A model generated the notes under the pieces. It was not told where the DNA came from. It did no database searches and saw nothing but the letters and a program-made list of their open reading frames with translations. A stretch of DNA of 64,000 nt, taken from assembly GCA_965226945.1 (NCBI GenBank), contig OZ245717.1, positions 6,324,001-6,388,000 on the forward strand. Reading direction: 5' to 3'. This document shows, piece after piece, positions 25,585-34,285 of this stretch. The first letter of the stretch is position 1. Each line of letters opens with the position of its first letter. The DNA is from SYLG01 sp965226945 (lineage in GTDB: Bacteria > Planctomycetota > Planctomycetia > Gemmatales > Gemmataceae). A program made the translations under genes and the position numbers.

Positions 25585-27987
25585 ATGAATCATTTTTCTG
25601 AATTTATTTTTCGGTGCTTTAAGAAACCATTAAAAAAAGTTAGTTCTTGTGCACTATGGCCGGCAGAAAATCAAGGCAAGAAACCGTTTTTGCGACTCGA
25701 GAATCTCGAAAGCCGGCTGTGCCCGGCGGTCAATTTTCAATTTACCCTCGACTCTGCAAATGGCGGGTTTGGTGCATTCCCCGGGGTTTTGGTCAACCTA
25801 CAGGAAGCGGCAAAGCTATTTTCCGGCTTTTTGGATGGCAACGCCACGATCGAAGTGCTCGTGAATGTCGAAAACTCCAGGCCAACCGCCAGCGCCGCGG
25901 CCAAGGCCGCGTTTGATACCGGTCGGATTTCGGCAGATGGCCGCTCGATCTTCGAAGACGGGACCTTGCGAGAGATCCGGACCGGCGCCGACCCCAATGG
26001 GAGCACCGAGGACATCGACATCTATGTCAATACAGCGACCTATCTGCCAGTTTCTTACCCGGAGGGCGCGCAAGGTTTCGATGTTAACCTGACCGCGGTT
26101 TTCGTGCACGAGCTCTTTCATGGGTTTGGGATCAATGGATATCGCGATGTGGATTCGAAACAATTCCCGTCCTCAGTCAAAAGCGTTTTTGATGAGTTGA
26201 CTGCGTTTGGCTCAGGTAGCGATAGCTCGGTGCTTTTTTTTAATGGTTCGGCGGCCAAAGCGGCTTATGGAAAACCGATTCCACTCCCAAGCTTGGCCCC
26301 GGAAAAGCCAGGCGACCCGGATGGTCGCTGGTACCATCTGGGAAACCGTTCCGGAACCGGATTTGACCCGATCTTGTTGAACGACGTTATGGAAGGTCCG
26401 GTTTATTTCCCGGTCTTCACCCAAAAGGATCTGATCATTAGCGAAATTGATATCGCTATCATGAAAGACCTTGGCTACAAGGTTAATCCAAGACCAAGGT
26501 TTACGACATCAGCGAGTACGAGTTTTGAAGCGGGAAAAGCCGGCGCTTTTCAGTTTGCGGTGACGGGCGCCTCCGCGCCCACCTTCTCGATCGCTTCCGG
26601 CTTGCTTCCCGCTGGCGTGGTCTTGACCTCCAATGGTATCCTTTCCGGTACGCCGAAAATCGGCTCCGGCGGCGAATATCTGATCACCGTCAAAGCCTCG
26701 AGCGTTGCGACTGGCCCGGTCACCCAAGTATTTACACTGAAGGTGCTTGAGGGGCCCAAATTCACCACATCCTCCAAGGCGACCTTTGCTTACGGCGCAG
26801 CCGACACGTTCCGTGTGTCCGCGACCGGGTATCCTGCTCCAACGTTTTACATCGATCCTCCCCAACCGCCGGGGGGATTGGCCATCAATGCGGTCACGGG
26901 CGTGCTTTCGGGAAAACCCTATGCCGGAGTTTACACGTTCAAAGTCTTTGCAAAGAATTCCCTTAATTCGGGTTTATTCCAAACATTTACCTTGACTGTC
27001 AGTAAAGCCGCATTGATCATCAAGGCCGAGAACAAGAGTAAGGTCTATGGCGCGGCATTGCCCGCCTTCTCCGCGACCTACACGGGCCTGGTCAATGGCG
27101 ACAAATCGTCGGTCGTGAGCGGCCTGGTGTTGTCGACCGTGGCCAAGAACTCAAGCGGAGTGGGAACGTACAAGATCACCGCGTCGAAAGGCCTCGCGGC
27201 CAACTACGCCATTACTTTCGTAGATGCCGTGCTGACGGTAACCAAGGCGCCGCTAACGATCAAAGCGGAAAACAAGAACAAGGTCTATGGAGCGGCATTG
27301 CCCGCCTTCTCCGCGACTTACGCGGGCCTGGTCAATGGCGACAAATCGTCGGTCGTGAGTGGCTTGGTGTTGTCGACCGTTGCCACCCTTTCGAGTCAGG
27401 TCGGGAACTACAAGATTACCCCGTCGAAGGGCAGTGCTGCGAATTATGCGATCAGTTTCGCGGAAGGCATCCTGGGAGTTGTCAAGGCGCCGCTCAAGAT
27501 AATCGCCGCTAACAAATCACGCCTCTTTGGTCAGGCAAACCCCGCCCTCACGGTTTCATACGCTGGACTGGTGAAAGGAGACACACCGAATTCGGTGACC
27601 GGCTTGCGAATCTCCACCAGTGCAACCCAAAGTAGCAAGTGTGGGGAATATCCGATCACCCTCTCCGGAGCGACTGCGGCCAATTACGTCATCACTTTGG
27701 TTAATGGCATTTTGACAATCAATCAACCGGCAATGTTTACAAGTAAATCTTCTGCCAGTTTTCCGAGTGGAAAGATGGGAGGTTTTCAATTCACAGTATC
27801 GGGTTTTCCCAACGCCGTTTTTTCGGTTTCGAATGGCAGCCTGCCAACTGGGGTGACATTGAATGCGACTACAGGCCGCCTGACCATCCAGTCGACACTT
27901 AGGCCCGGCACCTACAAATTCACGATCAAGGCAAACAACGGAATTGGCACCGCGCCGGTGCAGAGTTTTACTCTTACGATTGCTTGA
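25585..27987 (+). CDS. Surface protein with LESRL motif, HEXXH metal site and MBG/Ig-like repeats
   Basis: From ATG 25585 the protein has 800 residues; an in-frame GTG at 25558 would add nine. The basic N-terminus with LENLESRLCPAV is the planctomycete LE(S/P)RL-type surface-export signal. Residues 50-300 form a metallopeptidase-like domain with FVHELFHGFG (about 173-182), an HEXXHxxG motif; the third ligand is uncertain. From about 305 there are two Ig-like He_PIG modules (FTTSASTSF..., SGLLPAGVVLTSNGILSGTP; FTTSSKATFAYG). Three MBG-type repeats follow (about 485-715), each with KVYGAALPAFSATY or an equivalent, and a last He_PIG-like module. It is probably a secreted surface protease or adhesin. 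Confidence 0.85.
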   Translation: MNHFSEFIFRCFKKPLKKVSSCALWPAENQGKKPFLRLENLESRLCPAVNFQFTLDSANGGFGAFPGVLVNLQEAAKLFSGFLDGNATIEVLVNVENSRPTASAAAKAAFDTGRISADGRSIFEDGTLREIRTGADPNGSTEDIDIYVNTATYLPVSYPEGAQGFDVNLTAVFVHELFHGFGINGYRDVDSKQFPSSVKSVFDELTAFGSGSDSSVLFFNGSAAKAAYGKPIPLPSLAPEKPGDPDGRWYHLGNRSGTGFDPILLNDVMEGPVYFPVFTQKDLIISEIDIAIMKDLGYKVNPRPRFTTSASTSFEAGKAGAFQFAVTGASAPTFSIASGLLPAGVVLTSNGILSGTPKIGSGGEYLITVKASSVATGPVTQVFTLKVLEGPKFTTSSKATFAYGAADTFRVSATGYPAPTFYIDPPQPPGGLAINAVTGVLSGKPYAGVYTFKVFAKNSLNSGLFQTFTLTVSKAALIIKAENKSKVYGAALPAFSATYTGLVNGDKSSVVSGLVLSTVAKNSSGVGTYKITASKGLAANYAITFVDAVLTVTKAPLTIKAENKNKVYGAALPAFSATYAGLVNGDKSSVVSGLVLSTVATLSSQVGNYKITPSKGSAANYAISFAEGILGVVKAPLKIIAANKSRLFGQANPALTVSYAGLVKGDTPNSVTGLRISTSATQSSKCGEYPITLSGATAANYVITLVNGILTINQPAMFTSKSSASFPSGKMGGFQFTVSGFPNAVFSVSNGSLPTGVTLNATTGRLTIQSTLRPGTYKFTIKANNGIGTAPVQSFTLTIA

Positions 27988-28120
27988 AATGGAACGCTGT
28001 CGATCAGGTCGGCTTGCAGGAATTTCCCGGATGGAGCAGCCGCGCGGGGGATTTCAACCGATCCATCAGCTCAACGGCTATGTGCAGTTGAGGTCACCAA
28101 CTTTAGACGCCAACCAAAAT
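27988..28120. other. Spacer after the surface-protein gene
   Basis: 133 bp with no gene. Together with 28192-28600 (409 bp, after the tRNA) this makes a gene-poor stretch of about 0.6 kb. Only the tRNA is supported in it. Confidence 0.5.
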
Positions 28121-28191
28121 AGGTCCCTCCCGGATTCGAACCGGGGGTGACGGTTTTGCAAACCGTTGCCTTACCACTTGGCGAAGGGACC
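28121..28191 (-). tRNA. tRNA-Cys (GCA)
   Basis: The minus strand folds as a complete cloverleaf of 71 nt. The acceptor stem is GGTCCCT/AGGGACC, followed by discriminator U, which is the Cys identity base. The anticodon stem is ACGGT/ACCGT with loop TTGCAAA, giving anticodon GCA. The T arm is CCCGG-TTCGAAT-CCGGG. CCA is not encoded; TTTT follows. No intron and no neighbouring tRNA. Confidence 0.96.
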
Positions 28192-28600
28192 AGATTCATC
28201 CATCTTAAGTTTCATCCAGGACGGGTCAACTAACCCTCTTCCCAGATTTCCCCTGTTTGCCATCGGCATTTCCGCGCCGATCCTTGAAACCCTTCGCTCG
28301 AAGGTGATCGGACCCATTTTTTTCGGCAAAATCGGATTTTCTTCCGTTCCTCGCGTCCTACTCTGACTGGCGGCCTGAACTCGTTCCGTCCACGCCACTT
28401 ACAATGCCGCGGGTTGATCGATCGCATCGGACATCGCCCCGACTTAAGGAGCGTTTCAGGCGATCGTGACCACTGAAAGGCATCGGCGACCGGATGCGCA
28501 TTTGCAGCTTTCCACGGATTTCAGAATTCTGACAAACTTGGTGGTTGCCCCGAGATGCCTGAAGCGGAGAATGACCTGACCTAGCGGGGAGACCCTTGCC

Positions 28601-29563
28601 ATGTTCCATCGCCGCGCCGCATTTTTTCTCCTTACCTCTTTCGTTGTCCTCGCTTTGGCGGGGTATCCGGTTTTTTCCCAACCAGGCGCCCCCGAGGCTT
28701 TTCCCTCGCGCGAATACACGGGAACCTTTTCCACCGGCGAAAAATTTGGCGTTCAGATCGGGCCGGCGCAACCGGGCCGGATCGTTGCGCATTTCTATTC
28801 GGGCGGACTGCCCGGCATGGGAGCAAACGGCCAGTGGCAAAAAGTGCTCAAGGGCAAGGAGATCGATCGTCGCCACAACATCCTCGGTGAAGAGGAGGGC
28901 TGGAAGCTGGAGGGCGGGGTTGACCTGGTGAAAGGAAAAAATCCCAAGGGAGAAGCCTTTGAGGCCATGCCGGTCGCGCGCGCCAATCCGGGCCTCGGCA
29001 CCAAACCGCCCAAGGGAGCCCGCATTCTTTTTGACGGCGGCGACCTCAAAGAGTGGAAGCATCCCAAAATGACCGCCGAGGGGTTTCTCAAGGCGGGCAC
29101 CGAGACCGTGGCCGAATTCCGAGATTTTCAGCTTCACATCGAATTTCGGCTGCCTTTGATGCCCACGAAGAAAGGGCAGGATCGCGCCAACAGCGGGGTC
29201 TACCTGCAAAACCGCTATGAAATTCAGGTGCTCGATAGCTTCGCGCTGGCCGGCTCAAAAAACGAATGCGGCTCGATTTATGAATACCGGGCTCCCTCGA
29301 TCAATGCCTGTTTGCCGCCTGAAGTCTGGCAAAGTTACGATCTGGAGTTTCGCGCGGCCCAATTTGAAAACGGCAAGAAAACCAAGCCGGCCTGGATCAA
29401 GGTCGTGCACAACGGCATTGTGGTTCAAGACGGCATCGAGATTCCCAAGCAAACGGGTTATGGCTGGAAAGAAGGCCCGGAGCCGGGACCGATCCACCTG
29501 CAAGACCATGGCAGCGCCGTGGTCTATCGCAATATCTGGATCGTTGAAACTCCGGCCCATTAA
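28601..29563 (+). CDS. Secreted DUF1080 (3-keto-disaccharide hydrolase-like) protein
   Basis: The 320-residue product has a signal peptide (FFLLTSFVVLALAGYPVFS). Residues 25-125 are an N-terminal extension. The DUF1080 domain (LamG/concanavalin-like jelly roll) begins about 140 with ARILFDGGDLKEWKH and continues through FQLHIEFRLPL, RANSGVYLQNRYEIQVLDS and PIHLQDHGSAVVYRNIWI, all hallmark segments. Members act on 3-keto glucosides and related sugars outside the cell. It leads a plus-strand set with a ThuA protein and a second DUF1080-like protein. Its last codons and stop are duplicated in the 3' flank. Confidence 0.9.
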   Translation: MFHRRAAFFLLTSFVVLALAGYPVFSQPGAPEAFPSREYTGTFSTGEKFGVQIGPAQPGRIVAHFYSGGLPGMGANGQWQKVLKGKEIDRRHNILGEEEGWKLEGGVDLVKGKNPKGEAFEAMPVARANPGLGTKPPKGARILFDGGDLKEWKHPKMTAEGFLKAGTETVAEFRDFQLHIEFRLPLMPTKKGQDRANSGVYLQNRYEIQVLDSFALAGSKNECGSIYEYRAPSINACLPPEVWQSYDLEFRAAQFENGKKTKPAWIKVVHNGIVVQDGIEIPKQTGYGWKEGPEPGPIHLQDHGSAVVYRNIWIVETPAH

Positions 29564-29636
29564 CGATCCCTATTCTTTGGCAAAATATCTGGAACGTTGA
29601 AACGCTGGCTCAATAACGATCCCTATACATTGGCAA
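29531..29636 (+). repeat. 53-bp tandem duplication of a gene's 3' end including its stop codon
   Basis: Copy 1 (29531-29583) contains the last codons and TAA of the DUF1080 gene. Copy 2 (29584-29636) is directly adjacent and matches at 46 of 53 positions by eye. Both contain AATATCTGGA and TAACGATCCCTAT. The second copy lies wholly in the untranslated flank. Confidence 0.93.
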
Positions 29637-29706
29637 TCTGGTGGACCTAGGGCCCCGCCAGGATGTCTCTCTCCTCGGGCCCCTGATGATGATGGAAGGA
29701 AACTCG

Positions 29707-30504
29707 ATGTTGCGAAGAGGATTTCTGCTTGGTCTGACCCTGTCGCTTGCCCTGACCTCGCAGGTCTTTGCAAGCGAAAAACCGATCGCGAAAGAAAGCG
29801 GCAAACCCAAAAAACTCCTGCTCATCACCGAATCGAAAGGGTTCGTGCACTCGGTGGTCAAGCGGCCCAAGAACGATGAATTTTGCCTGGTGGAGAAGAC
29901 GCTGACCCAGCTGGGTAAGGATTCCGGCAAATTCGAGGTGACCTGCTCGCAGGATTCGCGCAAGGAAATTGTCAAGGAAAACCTGGCCAAGTACGATGCG
30001 GTCTTCTTTTACACGACCGGCGAACTCCCGCTGAGCGATGTGCAGAAAGCCGACCTGCTCGATTTCATCCGCTCTGGCGGCGGTTTCATCGGCAGCCATT
30101 CGGCCACCGACACTTTCTACGGCTGGGCCGAATACGGCAAGTTGATCGGCGGCTATTTCGACGGCCACCCGTGGCATGAGAAGATCAAGGTGGTCGTGGA
30201 AAAGACCGACCATCCGGCCACGGCCCACCTCGGCAAGGAATTTGAAATCACCGACGAAATCTACCAGTTCAAGGCGCCCTTCGATCGCTCCCAGGTCAAT
30301 GTCCTCATGACGATGAAGGTCAAGGACGGGGAGAAGAAAGGCAACCGCAAGGACAAAGACTACGCACTGGCCTGGACGCGCGAATATGGCAAGGGCCGCG
30401 TTTTCTACACCGCGTTCGGCCACCGCGAAGAGGTCTGGGCCGACCCGCGCTTTCAAAAATTGCTGGTGGGCGGCATCCTCTGGGCCATGGGCGAGCCCAA
30501 GTAA
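29707..30504 (+). CDS. ThuA-domain secreted protein
   Basis: ATG 29707 has GGAAGGA seven bases upstream; the upstream in-frame extension to 29641 is disfavoured. The 265-residue product has a signal peptide (LLGLTLSLALTSQVFA) and one ThuA domain, a class I glutamine-amidotransferase-like fold linked to trehalose and other disaccharide use. Family marks are KLLLITESKGFVHSV, YDAVFFYTTGELPLS, LLDFIRSGGGFIGSHSATDT and GRVFYTAFGHREEVW. With the flanking DUF1080 genes it forms a sugar-catabolism set. A terminator-like hairpin follows. Confidence 0.92.
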   Translation: MLRRGFLLGLTLSLALTSQVFASEKPIAKESGKPKKLLLITESKGFVHSVVKRPKNDEFCLVEKTLTQLGKDSGKFEVTCSQDSRKEIVKENLAKYDAVFFYTTGELPLSDVQKADLLDFIRSGGGFIGSHSATDTFYGWAEYGKLIGGYFDGHPWHEKIKVVVEKTDHPATAHLGKEFEITDEIYQFKAPFDRSQVNVLMTMKVKDGEKKGNRKDKDYALAWTREYGKGRVFYTAFGHREEVWADPRFQKLLVGGILWAMGEPK

Positions 30505-30562
30505 CATTCGTGTGACCGGCCGCCAGGCGCGAAGAGCAGAGCGGTGCGCAAGGTAAAACCGC

Positions 30563-30595
30563 GGGCCGGACATCGTCAAGGTTGCCGGCCCTTTT
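30563..30595 (+). terminator. Possible terminator after the ThuA gene
   Basis: GGGCCGG (30563-30569) pairs with CCGGCCC (30585-30591), followed by TTTT. The loop is long (15 nt) and the T-run short, so efficiency may be low. It separates the ThuA gene from the second DUF1080-like gene. Confidence 0.5.
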
Positions 30596-30656
30596 GAGTT
30601 TTCTGGCTGGGGCTTCTGGCCCATTCTTCCTTTCCCTGATTTCGTGGAGTCGATCG

Positions 30657-31355
30657 ATGACCCTTTCTCTGCGCATCGTGGCGGCCTTGGCGCTTGGTTG
30701 TTTTCTTGTTCCCATCCTGGTGATCGAGACTCGAGGTCAAGAGAAACCGGCGGAGCCGGCATGGAAGGCGCTTTTCGACGGGAAAACCCTTACCGGCTGG
30801 AAATCGACCTCCTTTGTCGGCGAAGGGAAGGTGTTGATCAAAGAGGGCGCGATCCGGATGGAGAAGGGGAAAAAACTGACGGGCGTCACCTATGCCCGGG
30901 CCGATTTCCCAAAGTCCGACTACGAGGTCGAAATCGAAGCGCGCAAGATCGAGGGGGGAGATTTCTTCGCGACCACGACCTTTCCCGTGGCGGATCAGTT
31001 CGCTTCTTTTGTGGTGGGCGGCTGGGGAGGCACCCTTGTGGGCCTTTCGAGCATCAACGGATCCGACGCCTCGGAAAACGGGATGAGCAAAAACATCACC
31101 TTTGAAGAGGGTAAATGGTACAAACTTCGCGTCAAGGTGGGAAAAGTACGCGTTCAATGTTTTGTCGATCAAGAGAAGATCATCGATCTCGACACGACCG
31201 ACCTGCGCCTGAACCTGCGCTTTGAAATGTTCCCCGCCCGGCCGTTTGGCATCGCCACCTACGACACCATCGGCGAAGTCCGCGCCATCAAGGTGCGCGG
31301 ACTTGCCGACAAGGAGAAAAAGGAACTGGCGGAGCCAATCAAGGAAGGCAATTAG
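30657..31355 (+). CDS. Secreted DUF1080-like protein
   Basis: From ATG 30657 (GTGGAG site upstream) the protein has 232 residues with a signal peptide (RIVAALALGCFLVPILVI). The domain starts with KALFDGKTLTGWKS, the standard DUF1080 opening, and continues with YARADFPKSDYEVEIEARK, WYKLRVKVGKVRVQCFVD and a final GIATYDTIGEVRAIKVRG. The GxxYLQ segment seen in the first DUF1080 protein is replaced by a glycine-rich stretch (VVGGWGGTLVG), so this is a divergent branch. Its stop lies one base from the stop of the convergent ceramidase-like gene. Confidence 0.85.
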   Translation: MTLSLRIVAALALGCFLVPILVIETRGQEKPAEPAWKALFDGKTLTGWKSTSFVGEGKVLIKEGAIRMEKGKKLTGVTYARADFPKSDYEVEIEARKIEGGDFFATTTFPVADQFASFVVGGWGGTLVGLSSINGSDASENGMSKNITFEEGKWYKLRVKVGKVRVQCFVDQEKIIDLDTTDLRLNLRFEMFPARPFGIATYDTIGEVRAIKVRGLADKEKKELAEPIKEGN

Positions 31356-31356
31356 G

Positions 31357-32940
31357 TCATTTGATTTCAGGCGGCACATTGCCGTAGGACCAGGGCAGTC
31401 CCTTGAACGGCGGCGCCTTGGGGTAATCGGGCACCGGTCCTGGCCGCATTTTGCTCGCTAACTCCAGACCGGTTTTCACCATGGTTTCCCCGGCGCCAAG
31501 TTCCATGTTGCTGTAGCTTGTCAAGCGCGTCTCATAGCCGCCTCCGCGCGGTCCAAACGAATCGACCGTCGGCACATAGCCCACGCAGCCGTTGGCAAGC
31601 GATACCGGGAAGGTGAACGGGAATCCCGATTGCCTCTTGAGTTCCAGGCCGAATGCACAGAAGAATTCGGCGGGATTGGATAGGAAGATCGCCGGGCCGA
31701 CCTGAATCGCCTGGACTTCGACCTCGGCCGAGGGGAACTTTTTCGCCAGCGCATCGAGCATGACCGTTTCCTTGGCGAAGGCCCAGTCGGTGGGGTCGCT
31801 CTTTTTCGGATCCTTCGCGACGAGCTCGAGTGCTTTGTCCAGCCGCTCCTTCGAAGGAACCCGGCGCGACATGAGCGTGACTTGCGCGCGGGCGTTCACT
31901 GGCGTCAGCGTACCGCGTTCCATCCCGATGAGAACTTTCAAGGCTTCGGCGCCGATGCGCCCGCCAACAAAGGCGGCCCACGGTTCGGGCTTGCGGTTGA
32001 CCAACGGGTTGCGGTTGTCGACCTGGGTGATGTCGCCTGAATTGCCATTGAGGAACACGACGGGCGCGTCCTTGCCGTAGTACCCCTGGATCACTTTTTC
32101 GAGGTAGTAGACATAGTTGGCCGAGATGCCGCCCGGGTTGGTCGTGGCATGGCAGGCGAAATTGACAACACAGCCCAAGAACTTACCGCTGGCGTCCCAG
32201 GCGCCGATGACTCCCACTTCGGGGTCGACTGGGCCGGCCGGCTCGAGAATGTCGGGATTGTTTTGGCCGGGGTGAGTCACCGTCATGCCCCGGTGCATGT
32301 AGAAGCGCCGGTTGAAGGCCACCTTGTCTTCGGTCCCCTTGCCGATGCCCGCCTGGGCCGCGACCCGCTTCTTATAGGCTTCGACCACGGCGGCGACGAT
32401 TCCCGCCTCCATCATTTCCAGATATTTGAGATCGGCCATGCTCGAATCTTGATAAGCGAGCTTACGGACGAATTCGTTGGCATGGTCGTAGTCGCCCGGC
32501 ATCACCATGCCGACCGGCCCCGACGAGTGCGAGTGGCTGGCGCCAATGAGCACATGATCGCCGGGAATGCCGCACTGTTCCTGAATCTTTTTGCGCACGC
32601 GCAGGACGCTGCGCCGATCGATGCCAAGGGCATCAAGGCCCACCAGCGCGATCACATTTTTGCCATCGTCAAACACGGCCGCGCGCGCCTTGCAAGCATC
32701 GTGAAACGATTGGTGAAACGATTTGCCGTATCCGCCCGGCTGCTCCATGCCGATGGCCGGGCTGACATCTTTTTCGGCGAAGCCGGCCTTGAATACGGGC
32801 TTGGCCTCCGGTTCTTGCGAGCGCAATGGAGGTCCACCAGGAAGCGGCGAAAAAAGAAAAAAGACAAGAGCGAGGAGGGATTCGAATAAGCGCCTGGCCA
32901 CGGTTGCTAACCTCGTATGAGGAAGAAAGAGGAAATTCAT
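31357..32940 (-). CDS. Neutral/alkaline ceramidase-like hydrolase
   Basis: From ATG 32938-32940, with AGGA seven bases upstream, the protein has 527 residues and an N-terminal membrane/signal segment (LFESLLALVFFLFSPLPGG). The neutral ceramidase N-terminal domain pattern is clear: KAGFAEKDVSP start, ALVGLDALGI, LIGASHSHSSGPVG (zinc-ligand His pair) and NFACHATTNPG. FLNGNSGDITQVDNRNP lies at the conserved NGxxGD site. The usual C-terminal ceramidase domain is short. Many planctomycete members lack a proven substrate, so ceramide hydrolysis is family-based inference. Confidence 0.88.
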   Translation of the reverse strand: MNFLFLPHTRLATVARRLFESLLALVFFLFSPLPGGPPLRSQEPEAKPVFKAGFAEKDVSPAIGMEQPGGYGKSFHQSFHDACKARAAVFDDGKNVIALVGLDALGIDRRSVLRVRKKIQEQCGIPGDHVLIGASHSHSSGPVGMVMPGDYDHANEFVRKLAYQDSSMADLKYLEMMEAGIVAAVVEAYKKRVAAQAGIGKGTEDKVAFNRRFYMHRGMTVTHPGQNNPDILEPAGPVDPEVGVIGAWDASGKFLGCVVNFACHATTNPGGISANYVYYLEKVIQGYYGKDAPVVFLNGNSGDITQVDNRNPLVNRKPEPWAAFVGGRIGAEALKVLIGMERGTLTPVNARAQVTLMSRRVPSKERLDKALELVAKDPKKSDPTDWAFAKETVMLDALAKKFPSAEVEVQAIQVGPAIFLSNPAEFFCAFGLELKRQSGFPFTFPVSLANGCVGYVPTVDSFGPRGGGYETRLTSYSNMELGAGETMVKTGLELASKMRPGPVPDYPKAPPFKGLPWSYGNVPPEIK

Positions 32941-33073
32941 GTGGGGTCCTGTCAACCTATCGCGGCCTTGGCTTGAGTGCCTAAGTAGACCCGCATAGGC
33001 TCTTCAGCTGCGGTTAGGTTGCCGATATTCTATGTGGAAGTGGAGATGTCGGTTCAACCGCAGGGACGCAACC

Positions 33074-33616
33074 ATGGCTGCATGGACATTGAGCGATGAG
33101 GAATGGGACGCTTTGGACAACCTTCGTTTCGGAACATCCGAAAAGACGATTTTTCGCAACGCCACCATAATTCTTATGAGCGCAGTTGGGAGGTCGAAGT
33201 TTTCGATTGCGCAAGACTTGGGATGCAGTCCAGCGACCGTGGACAACATCCGCAAACATTATCGCCAACATGGTGTCGCGGGCTTGACACCGCGCAAACC
33301 ACCGGGACGAACCTCAGCGGCAACGCCTGGGTATCGGCGGGCCCTGCGCGAAGCGATCGCCACGCCGCCCCAGAATTTGGGTTATGGCTTTAGCGTGTGG
33401 TCGGTTGTTCGTCTTAACGAGCATCTAAAACGGCGGACGAAGGTTTCCTTCAGCGAGGACCAGTTGCGGCGCATCCTTCATCAGGAGGGGTTTTCTTACC
33501 AACGACCCAAGCACACGATGAAAGGCAAGCGCGATGAGGCCGCGTTCACCCAGGCACGGAAAGAGCTGCGGACCTTGAAAAAAAAGCTGTCCGTGACGAT
33601 GCGGACTTCGCCCTGA
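33074..33616 (+). CDS. IS630 transposase, ORF A (DNA-binding part)
   Basis: This frame holds the helix-turn-helix region (FSIAQDLGCSPATVDNIRKH) and the second helical segment (EDQLRRILHQEGFSYQRPKH) that binds the inverted repeats. Start ATG 33074 is the most likely; 33032 is also open. It ends at 33616 shortly after an A8G run (33578-33586), read as A-AAA-AAG, the classic -1 slippery heptamer. The catalytic residues are in the next frame. Confidence 0.88.
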   Translation: MAAWTLSDEEWDALDNLRFGTSEKTIFRNATIILMSAVGRSKFSIAQDLGCSPATVDNIRKHYRQHGVAGLTPRKPPGRTSAATPGYRRALREAIATPPQNLGYGFSVWSVVRLNEHLKRRTKVSFSEDQLRRILHQEGFSYQRPKHTMKGKRDEAAFTQARKELRTLKKKLSVTMRTSP

Positions 33617-34164
33617 TTTTCCAGGATGAAATGGAGATTCATCGTCACCCCGCCCTGGCACGGATGTGGGCGCCGGTGGGCCAACAACCAGAGGTGCCTG
33701 CACCTGGCAAGAACGAGAAAAAGGTCGTCTATGGGGGTGTTGACTATCGCACCGGGCAATTGACATATACATTGGCCGATACCAAGTGCGGCAGTTCGTT
33801 TCTTGCCTTCCTGATGATACTGCTGGCAGCTTACGCCGGAAAAAAGATTCGCTTGGTCTGTGACAACGGTCGATTCCATACGACAAAAGCTGTGGAAGCG
33901 TTTTTGAAGGAGCATCGGGAGGAAATCGAGGTCTACTGGTTGCCGCCGTATAGCCCAAGCCTAAACCTGATCGAACGGCTTTGGGGCCATTTGAAACGCA
34001 CCGTGCTCGCCAACGTCCTTTACGCCACACTGGGCGACCTCGTAGCCGCCTTTCGCAAAGGGGTTCGCCGTTCGACTGGCAACCGGGAACGCATGCGCTT
34101 TATGTTCGATCACGACGACCTCATGCAAAAATCTCCGAGCAAGCCACTCAAATACGCAGCGTAG
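33586..34164 (+). CDS. IS630 transposase, ORF B (DDE catalytic part, reached by -1 frameshift)
   Basis: After the slip at AAG (33584-33586) the -1 frame reads AVRDDADFALIFQDEMEIH, which supplies the first Asp before any start codon of its own (the first ATG is at 33631). The second Asp is in IRLVCDNGRFH and the Glu is in SPSLNLIERLWGHLKR. The DDE triad is therefore complete only in the frameshift fusion product. The element looks potentially active. Confidence 0.88.
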   Translation, partial: AVRDDADFALIFQDEMEIHRHPALARMWAPVGQQPEVPAPGKNEKKVVYGGVDYRTGQLTYTLADTKCGSSFLAFLMILLAAYAGKKIRLVCDNGRFHTTKAVEAFLKEHREEIEVYWLPPYSPSLNLIERLWGHLKRTVLANVLYATLGDLVAAFRKGVRRSTGNRERMRFMFDHDDLMQKSPSKPLKYAA

Positions 34165-34285
34165 GGATTTCTGCGGGTCTACTTAGACCGGGATGGTCAA
34201 ATCCGGCGAATCTGGCAAAATTCTGGTGGGCGCGCCGATTCTTCTTCCCTCCTTTGCCAGCGTTTTTTTTTATTGGGAGATTCCC

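Larger units (their letters stand above)
32984..34183 (+). mobile_element. IS630-family insertion sequence, complete
   Basis: The 1200-bp element is bounded by perfect 12-bp inverted repeats AGTAGACCCGCA (32984-32995, and as its complement at 34172-34183). It is flanked on both sides by TA (32982-32983 and 34184-34185), the target duplication expected for IS630. It encodes one transposase in two frames joined by a -1 shift. It sits between the divergent ceramidase-like and CxxCH/HEAT genes. Confidence 0.93.

Noticed and set aside
29647..30762. 371-codon minus-strand frame over the ThuA gene
   Set aside because: Antisense to a clear ThuA domain gene; no motif.
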